From contig JAWNZC010000232.1 of assembly GCA_035771165.1 (NCBI GenBank), positions 1,790,001-1,854,000 on the forward strand: 64,000 nt of DNA, written 5' to 3'. This document shows, piece after piece, positions 46,510 through 64,000 of the stretch. Both the position numbers and the translations under genes were made by a program. Every line of letters begins with the position of its first letter. The first letter of the stretch is position 1. Source of the stretch: Paragorgia papillata (lineage: Eukaryota > Cnidaria > Anthozoa > Scleralcyonacea > Coralliidae). The notes under the pieces are model-generated. The model made no database searches and was not told the DNA's origin. It saw only the letters and a list, made by a program, of their open reading frames with translations.

Positions 46510-46785
46510 CATTACAAGCCCAACTACAAAAGTTACCAATACTTAACAATTATTCGCCGCAGGCGAGGTGAATTATTGTTTTAGTATAAATACACATTTT
46601 CGTACTTTTAGGAACAACATTTTCTTTAAAATTGTTAATTTTCTCGTCTGTCGCATTGACAACTTGGCTGGCGGCCATTTTTAATAAACGCTGTAGGTGA
46701 TTATCGAGAATTAATCCGAAGTAGCTCGACCAATCAGCGCACGTGATTTTCTATAATCACCGGTGTATTTATACTAATATGTAAT
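46510..46785. mobile_element. MITE with TTAGTATAAATACAC ends
   Basis: TTAGTATAAATACACATTTT at about 46580 pairs with GGTGTATTTATACTAATA at about 46762. The adjacent CAATTATTCGCCGCAGGCGAGGTG is a local palindrome. Confidence 0.5.
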
Positions 46786-46845
46786 AAGCTTTTTTTAAAT
46801 AATTGTTCCATGTTCAATCTTAGCGTATTAATTCTTAAAGAAAAT

Positions 46846-46965
46846 CAATCTAATGGTTTTTATGCACCTAAAACACCGTATTTCATATGTGTTTCTTGAA
46901 ACCAATCTAATGGTTTTTATGCACCTAAAACACCGTATTACATATGTGTTTCTCGAAATCAATCT
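46846..46965. repeat. Tandem duplication, 61 bp unit
   Basis: Two almost identical copies containing AATCTAATGGTTTTTATGCA and CACCGTATT(T/A)CATATGTG. Confidence 0.8.
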
Positions 46966-47371
46966 ACTTTATCCGGTACTGAGTGTTCTTATGAAACAAA
47001 GCTATTTCTGAAAATGAATAAGAAGAAATTCCATAAGATTTTCCAAAGATCACTTTTGATTTCGGAAAAAATGCGTATCCTTGCCGTGCAGGCAGGGTTT
47101 CTTTTTTTATCGATTACGTTACAAGTAGACTGAAGAGAAGGCGTCTTCCGTCTAGAAGCGGATCTCCCAATCCCGATAATCAAGATCCGCCAATTCCACT
47201 TGGTTGGAAAGCTCTAGTGCGGTTGGTCTGCTTTCACGATCTTCAATGAAGCAAGAAGCCATCACGTCATGTAACTAGATTTGAGAAGAAAACCTATTTA
47301 GTTTCTACATATACACATACACATACACAAGCTTCAACCAGTATCTAACTTAAAAGAATAGTAATAAATCT

Positions 47372-48240
47372 CTAAATCTATTAATGATCTTCCAAATTGT
47401 TTAGATAAATCTGTCCCGGCCATGTATGCCGACGATACAAATATAACTACAAGCGGAGAGACTATTAATGAGTTAGAAGATAAGTTAAATTGCGAATTGA
47501 ATAAAGTTCACAATTGGCTTCTTGTTAATAAACTAACAGTTAATGTCGGTAAAACGGAATACATGATAATTGGCACACGGCAAAGATTATCACGTAACAA
47601 CCATGACCCAAAAATTCAAATAGGAGGAATAGATTTAAAACGGGTCTCGGTTACAAAGAGTTTAGGGATTCTAGTTGATGAAAATTTAAACTGGAATCAA
47701 CAAATAGACAACATCAGCAAAAAAGTTTCAAAGGGAATTGGAATTTTAAGACGCGTGAAACAATATATTTCACGGCAGTCTTTACAGACAATATACCAAT
47801 CGCTAATTTTACCTCATTTTGATTATTGCTCTATGGTTTGGGGGAATTGCAACCAATCATTAAAAAACAAGTTGCAAAAACTCCAAAACAGAGCTGCTAG
47901 AGTAATAACAGGGGACACATATGATGTTCGTTCATATGAAATATTAGCCAACTTAGGATGGAAAACTTTAGAAGAAAGAAGAGAGGAACGAATTACATCC
48001 TATGTAAGCAAGGCTTTAAACAATAATTGTCCTCCAAATATTACATCTATGTTCGAAATTTCGAATAATACTAACTATAACCTAAGAAGTAATAACAATA
48101 TGCTGATGTTGTCTAAACCAAAAACCAATGCTATGAAGAGAAGTTTTGGCTACGCTGCGGCTAAAATCTGGAACAAACTCCCTAGTTTGACAAAGAAAAA
48201 TGTTTTAGAAAAATGTAATTAGCAGCAACTTGAAAACACC
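47372..48240 (+). mobile_element. CR1/jockey-group LINE, 5'-truncated RT fragment
   Basis: An open frame of about 280 codons starting inside the reverse transcriptase: INDLPNCLDKSV then the catalytic YADDT, followed by thumb and C-terminal conserved blocks SLGILVDENLNWNQQID, ILPHFDYCSMVWGNC and LQNRAARVITG. It ends after FGYAAAKIWNKLP. No intact upstream part, endonuclease or ORF1. The truncation and the lack of internal stops suggest a fairly recent but dead insertion. Confidence 0.8.
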
Positions 48241-48640
48241 ATTATTTTTTGTCACTATTTTTATATCTTAATGTTTTTAGATATTTTGTAAATAATTTGT
48301 AATATAATATTTTAATCTTTTAGATTTTATTTGGATTTTTTTTTATTTTTTTTTTTAATATTTATATATAACATTCAAACGCGGCCTAATGAAAAGCAAC
48401 CATTTTTATTTTTATGCCATTGTATTTCTATTTATTGTATTTATATCTTAAGGTTGATTAGCTACCGTGTATAAAGATTTTTTAAAATAATACAAGAAAT
48501 GCATGTATATATAGATCACGAAAATGAAATGGCCATCTTCTTGACAGACCTTAGATATTTTTAAGTAATCATTTTGGTCCAAAGATATTCTTTTAATATA
48601 GTGAAGATACAGACATTCTCTTTTTCTTATCACTGCACCT
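48241..48640. other. LINE 3' flank, AT-rich; no gene
   Basis: T-rich tail-like sequence after the LINE frame, likely its 3' untranslated part up to about 48460. Confidence 0.4.
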
Positions 48641-48654
48641 TGGGATCAACAACG

Positions 48655-49110
48655 AGTTTGCGTGTTTCATCATAGGATCCAAACACGAGGAAACATGATG
48701 AAAGCACGAGGTCGAAGACCGAGTTTTCGAGTATTGTTTTCGAGTGTTTGGCCTGCCCTAAACGTCGCACAATTAACGAATTTAATTCAGACGAATGTAA
48801 TTGTTTGAATTTTATTCGACGAAACTGCGACGTATAACTCGATTAAATTCGACACACGAATTAAATTTGTCTCGGCAATTAAATTCGTCTGAGTCAGACG
48901 GATAATGCGACGATGATGTCTGCTCGAGTTACACCGAACGAATTATCGTCACGTCGAATTAAATGTTTCTCTTCTGTTTGTGACAATTCGGCGCCATGTT
49001 TTCAAGAAGACATTTTCAGGCTCCACGAGTCCAAGTAAAAACAATTAAATTTGACGTTTAACTCGACGTCGCATTTACGTCGCATTACCGACGAAGTTAA
49101 TTACCCGGGC
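48655..49110. mobile_element. Degraded inverted-repeat element
   Basis: Many GACGAATTTAATT / AATTAAATTCGTC words in both orientations, with GCGACG words at both sides. The outer limits are unclear. Confidence 0.4.
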
Positions 49111-49259
49111 TACCTATGGTAGAACGAGTCTAGGTTTCGGCTCAGTTTTTTTGGGTGTCGCGATATTGCAATTGTGACGTCACACTTAAATGGTGCTGAT
49201 TTCAACATGGCGGATTTTCATGCAGGAGCGTGGAGGAGTCATGCGTTTTTTCTCCCCTG

Positions 49260-49383
49260 ACGGCCTTTGGTTGTGTATATATATTTGTAATTATTTAAAA
49301 ATTGTACATGGCTCACTGGAAGAGCATGTATTAATGAAGTGATACCATGTTTAAATAAAGATTATTGATTGATTGATTGATTG
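49260..49383 (+). mobile_element. LINE 3' end with (GATT)n tail
   Basis: GCTCACTGGAAGAGCATGTATTAA ... TTTAAATAAAGATTATTGATT followed by ATTG tetramers. The AATAAA plus short tandem tail is typical of CR1/L2-type LINE 3' ends. Confidence 0.5.
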
Positions 49384-50825
49384 TTCGAAGTGAATTTGTG
49401 TTTTAATGATAAATGCGCTCACAGGTCGGCAATCTCGATAACCGTACGCTGAAAATGTGTAGTACTCGATCAAAATTTTATAAACGAAAATTATCGATCA
49501 ATGTGTTCTCGATCAATTTACATGTGTTATTAATTAAATTGTGCTGAAAAATGTTGCTCAAGTGCAGTAAATCAAAGAACAAAGAAAGTTGATAAAGCCA
49601 GTTTGCAAGTGAAAGGTAAACATGCTGTGTTTTACATCTTCATCCGAAGTTGACATTTAACTGAACTGACTTGTGTCTGTAAATGCTGTATGTGGTTTGC
49701 TTTAACGTATGTAATTTGCTTTATTTTTACTTGCATTGTTTATTATATTGTGGTGTTAGTGAAGTTATACAAAATAAACACGATCCTATGGTACATGCAT
49801 TTTAATACTAGTTTTACTATTCATCATCTATTCACAAATTGTGTTTTGAGATCTGGTTGTTTTAGATTTTTTTATCATGCAGTCAAAAGTTCAAATTGTC
49901 AATGGGCGTTGTTTGTGATCACTAGTAGTTGTAATGAAGTTAATCAGGTGATTTTAAAGAACGACTGAACAAGGGAATTGTATAATCCCAACCTGAAACT
50001 GAATCAATGTTGTGCCCGACCCGGGGGAGGGAGGGCATACCCAGCGGCATTTGACATTTTCAATTTTTTTGTGTCGATAAGCCCCACTGCAGAGCACCAC
50101 TTGGTAGGTAATCTTTGTCAAATTTTCCCCTGTCTTGAGTTAGAGGACAACATGTTCTTGTTTAGATATATTTTCTTGCATAAAGAAATTATGTGTTCAG
50201 TCTGGTTAGCCGACTATAATATACTGTTATTTACTGCCAGAATCAAACTCTTCGACTCTTTTCAATTAAATTTCAGCTACCACAAAAAGTAAAGATTGAA
50301 AAGTAAACAAGAGTTCAAACATGTATTATTTGCATGACAAAAAAGTAGCCTCCGTAGCAGGCGTTCTGTTCTGGAGGAGAGCGTACCCGCCTCCCATAAT
50401 CCCTACCTCTCTCAACCCTTTCCCCCAGAACAGAACGATATATAGCATGAGCAGTGCTGTTTATTTTATATATTACTTTAACTAATTGGTCATCAGTATT
50501 CTCTAATCTGCGAAAATTATTTTAGATATTCTTTTTCTTGAGAAGTCAAGAACTTGCACCTTTAGATCACTAATAGTAATATCTTACATCCGATTGGAAC
50601 AGGACATAAACTCGCTGTTATTAATCGCATTCTATTGTTTTCTAGACTAAGTATCCCGACTTAATATTTTATTACACATGGAATAGGATATAAACTAACA
50701 CCACCGGAATGCGAGTTTCTAATCTTGTATTACTTCGAGCGGGAAATAAAGTAACACATTTATATATTATATTATATTCTCTTCTATATAGCCTCATATA
50801 TTATCCCCGAGCTCGGGCGTAGGTA
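49384..50825. other. No supported gene
   Basis: AT-rich. Frames of 92 and 104 codons at 49690-49968 and 49978-50292 lack domains and splice context. TGCCCGACCCGGGGGAGGGAGGGCATACCCAG at about 50010 looks like a fragment of a dispersed repeat. Confidence 0.3.
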
Positions 50826-50829
50826 ATAA

Positions 50830-51475
50830 TTCTGTGAAACAAGTTTCAGTATCAAAATCACTTGGTGTAAAAATTGACCAGAATATGACCTGGGAAAACC
50901 ACGTTAATGTGATGTCTAAGAAAATTGCATCTGGGATTAGTGCAATAAAACGCATTAGGTATTTTGTTCCTCGTGAAACACTCCTAACTGTTTACAATGC
51001 ATTAGTACAACCTCATTTTAACTATTGTAATGTGGTTTGGAGAAACTGTAACAAAGGCCTTTCTCAAATACTTCAAAAACTCCAAAATCGTGCTGCTCGT
51101 ATAATTACGTTCTCAAGTTACGATACTAGTACAAACGAACTTTTCCATTCGTTGAAATGGAACAAATTAGATCACAAGCGTAAAGTTGAGAAATCAATTT
51201 TAATGTACAAAGCTCTGAACGCTCAAACACCAGAATATTTGAGCTCTAGATTTATCAATCGAACGGACATTACGTCTTATAACTTGAGAAATGTAGAAAA
51301 CAGGCTAGCAGTTCCTCTTCCGCGTACTGACTACTATAAACGAAGTTTCAGTTACAGTGGAGCGGTACTGTGGAATGGCTTACCATCAAACCTAAGACAA
51401 GCTCCTTCACTGGCAAACTTTAAGAAACAAATTAGTTCCAACACTTTTCAGAGTTACTAATTCTCATATTGCACG
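50830..51475 (+). mobile_element. LINE RT C-terminal fragment, second family
   Basis: An open frame of about 208 codons with the same C-terminal blocks as the fragment at 47372 (SLGVKIDQNMTWENHV, VQPHFNYCNVVW, LQNRAARIIT, SGAVLWNGLPSNL), but diverged. It begins after the polymerase active site, so it is severely 5'-truncated. The 3' untranslated end reads GGGTAAATAAAGTTC and passes straight into a TTCTC repeat. Confidence 0.8.
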
Positions 51476-51621
51476 GCGTCTTTGTAAAGCTGGTATTTGT
51501 TTCATTTTCTTTTTATATATTTTCTTAGTTAATTGGTATATAACTTTGTAACCTTAATTTATAATTAGCATAGTTTATTCTTGTAATTCCTATTTTCCTG
51601 AAAGACCTGCCGTGGGTAAAT

Positions 51622-52109
51622 AAAGTTCTCTTCTCTTCTCTTCTCTTCTCTTCTCTTCTCTTCTCTTCTCTTCTCTTCTCTCTCTTCTCTTCTCTTCTCT
51701 TCTCTTCTCTTCCCTTCCCTTCTCTTCTCTTCTCTTCTCTTCTCTTCTCTTCTCTTCTCTTCTCTTCTCTTCTCTTCTCTTCTCTTCTCTTCTCTTCTCT
51801 TCTCTTCTCTTCTCTTCTCTTCTCTTCTCTTCTCTCTCTTCTCTTCTCTCTCTTCTCTTCTCTTCTCTTCTCTTCTCTTCTCTTCTCTTCTCTTCTCTTC
51901 TCTTCTCTTCTCTTCTCTTCTCTTCTCTTCTCTTCTCTTCTCTTCTCTTCTCTTCTCTTCTCTTCTCTTCTCTTCTCTTCTCTTCTCTAATCTTCTCTTC
52001 TCTTCTCTTCCCTTCTCTTCCCTTCTCTTCTCTTCTCTTCTCTTCTCTTCTCTTCTCTTCTCTTCTCTTCTCTTCTCTTCTCTTCTCTTCTCTTCTCTTC
52101 TCTTCTCTT
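51622..52109. repeat. (TTCTC)n microsatellite
   Basis: About 490 bp of CTTCT pentamers with few interruptions, starting exactly at the 3' end of the LINE fragment. It probably expanded from the LINE tail. Confidence 0.95.
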
Positions 52110-53073
52110 ATCTAGGGCCGAAGGCCCTGAGCCCGGTGAGGGGGCTAATCTCGTCACGCGCGGAGTCGTTTTACACGCGTGGACAAACGTGATATGCGAA
52201 CGAATTTCTGTGATCTGAATATTTATTTATTTATTTGTATATATGTGTGGACGGACCATGCGCGGTTAAGATTGTGGGGCACTGGGGACAATATAGTTCT
52301 TGACAAAAAGATTTTGAACTAACAACATAATTTATTCTTGACAAAAAGACTTGAGAAAGGAATTTTTGGGAATGGTATATCACTTTTGAAAGAACCGAAA
52401 CAAATCAACGTCTACGTATAAAGCAAAACAACGTCTTGAGTAGAAGGAAACCCGTCAAACCGAAACTCGCGATCGAAAGGAGGAGAAAGCAAGAGTGAAA
52501 CTTGAAAACTAACGAAGAAATAAAGGCCGGCAAAACGGTTTAAGTTTACGATAAAAATATAGAGCCGACCGCTCTCAGTAATCACGAACATTTAGTAGTA
52601 AAACTGTTCGAATTTCCGTATGTATATCCTGTCACTGTTAATTTTGTTTTCTCTTTTGTGTGTCCCTAAAGTATTTTTAAACTTATCCATTGCATGTTAG
52701 TTTGCTTGCCTGTTGTATTTTTTATCTGTGGCTGCCGTCTTAATATATTTTTTCAAATAGTTTTCTTATTGTAAAACCACTTGCGACTAACGTAGCTTGT
52801 CCATAAAAACCGGAAAAGGAGCAATTTTTCTTTTGTAAAACATACAAATGCTGTTGAAATATTTATTAACATGTAGGTGGGAACAATTTCAGCACATTGA
52901 AATGTCATAAATGAATATTGCTGTGACAGCCTGCCAGGTAGTTGTTTGATAGTTTTCAACCAATTTAGTGCCTTTGAAAAATGTTTTCAGATGCTGTAGT
53001 GATGTTTTTTGTAAACATGGAAAGAAAGAATTGTAAAATATAACCCTAATATTTTGACAAAATTTTTCCGCCT
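52110..53073. other. No supported gene
   Basis: AGGGCCGAAGGCCCTGAGCCCGG at about 52114 is a short local palindrome. The rest is AT-rich with short frames. The missing C-terminal exons of the kinase-fold gene may lie here or further left, but none was recognised. Confidence 0.3.
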
Positions 53074-53137
53074 GCCTCGGTAGCCTGGTGGTTAACATAG
53101 TCGGCTTACACGGTCGAGTTCAAACCGTGGATGCGAC
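53074..53137 (+). mobile_element. tRNA-like SINE head
   Basis: Contains GCCTCGGTAGCCTGGTGG (A-box-like), about 20 bp further GAGTTCAAACC (B box), then GTGGATGCGAC. The acceptor ends do not pair, so a functional tRNA is not supported. Confidence 0.5.
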
Positions 53138-53773
53138 TTGCAATTTTCTTCATCTCAATATTTTTCACGAAATATCATCCTTCAATTTTTCTTTGTTCCT
53201 CGTTACCTTTTTCTTCAAAAAATAGAGTTATTAAAACTGCAGGTTTTTTATTTCAAATATTCTACTAGAATTAAAACTATAGTTTGATCAACAGGAGTGC
53301 CTATTTCCAGGCCCCCAATAAAAAAAGAGCGCAAGTGTTTCTAATCAGAAGAAATATCACGGGTATTTATCAAAATTCATGCAAAAGCGGGCGAGGGGTT
53401 CTTGCGTTCATGTATTTCTAGTATTCTAGGGAAGGTGAACTGAAATATTTTACTTGAGTAGGATATACAACTGTGGGTTACCATGCAGTAGTACCGTCGT
53501 ACGCCTAGATCGTCAACAGTTGTTCAGTTTTTATTGGTTTGAACTTAAGCAGAAAATAGTATCACATCTTCTAGTTTTTGGTGTTGAAGACTATATGAAA
53601 TATCACATGTAATTTTTTAATATTTTTTAATTCATTCGAGACGTCAATAATACTACACCTTTCGATAACTAATACTGTATCCGACATTGACAAAACTGAA
53701 ACTACACTTTTTCTTCTATGTATTACAACAATAAAAAATAACGTTTCGAAATGTAATAATATTCAATGCTCAC

Positions 53774-63836
<10,063 letters not shown>

Positions 63837-64000
63837 CTGTTATGTCAGTAAAGTAAAAATTAGTATGAAGTCTATGTCGGCCATTTTTGGGGTTGATAAA
63901 CCATGCCAAGTTTCCAGTATATTAATGGTACAAAGCCATCTTACTACAATAACAAGCTCCTTACAATTAAATTTTTGACTGTGCACAGATATTTTTACTA

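Noticed and set aside
46989..47183. Possible C-terminal pseudokinase exon on the minus strand
   Set aside because: No helix G-I kinase motif or convincing splice sites.

Overview
The window is eukaryotic, from an invertebrate animal, and is AT-rich. Host genes are split into short exons with GT-AG introns, and most of the DNA is transposons, MITEs, LINE remnants and microsatellites. The mix (P-element-like THAP transposase, R4-type LINEs, hammerhead-bearing retroelements, hAT and TTA-duplicating MITEs, a Polinton-type element) would suit a cnidarian such as a coral or sea anemone. That placement is an inference; nothing here proves the taxon.

Region by region. 1-7.2 kb: MITEs with inverted-repeat ends and no host gene. 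7.2-17.4 kb: the main feature, a 9,668 bp near-perfect palindrome (7468-17135). It begins AG, ends CT and is flanked by a 6 bp direct repeat GGTGAG, which is the insertion signature of Polinton/Maverick elements. Each 4.7 kb arm carries the same virus-like genes: a C2H2 finger fused to a packaging-type ATPase, a triple GRF-finger protein, a Cys/His protein sharing the GRF protein's tail, and small ORFs. No polymerase or integrase is present. The palindrome sits inside a hAT-like MITE (5 bp repeat TAACC), which sits inside an older MITE. 17.4-28 kb: MITEs, tandem satellites, one degraded LINE and a doubtful two-exon secreted-protein candidate. 28-31 kb: a TBC-domain RabGAP gene on the + strand whose introns hold a TGATGG minisatellite and a 1 kb pure-pyrimidine tract. 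31.1-31.8 kb: a tandem 277 bp unit with two textbook type I hammerhead ribozymes, then a perfect 155 bp palindrome with another hammerhead on each strand. 32-41 kb: a MITE built of GTTACATATACGGGCA units, a dead P-element-like THAP transposon and further palindromic MITEs. 41-62 kb: three 5'-truncated R4/Dong-like LINE copies embedded in (AAT/ATT)n, two other LINE tails, a large palindrome near 45.7 kb, and a 2 kb hAT-type insertion. 53.8-63.8 kb, minus strand: five phase-consistent exons of a kinase-fold protein that lacks the catalytic-loop Asp and the DFG motif; most LINE debris lies in its 8.7 kb intron.

In the palindromic element, the packaging-type ATPase, zinc-finger proteins and terminal signature together look like a Polinton/adintovirus-lineage element that lost its replication and integration genes and duplicated one end. 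It would have needed an integrase supplied in trans. Both arms stay open in the ATPase and GRF genes and differ by only about a dozen substitutions and three length changes, so the insertion is probably recent.
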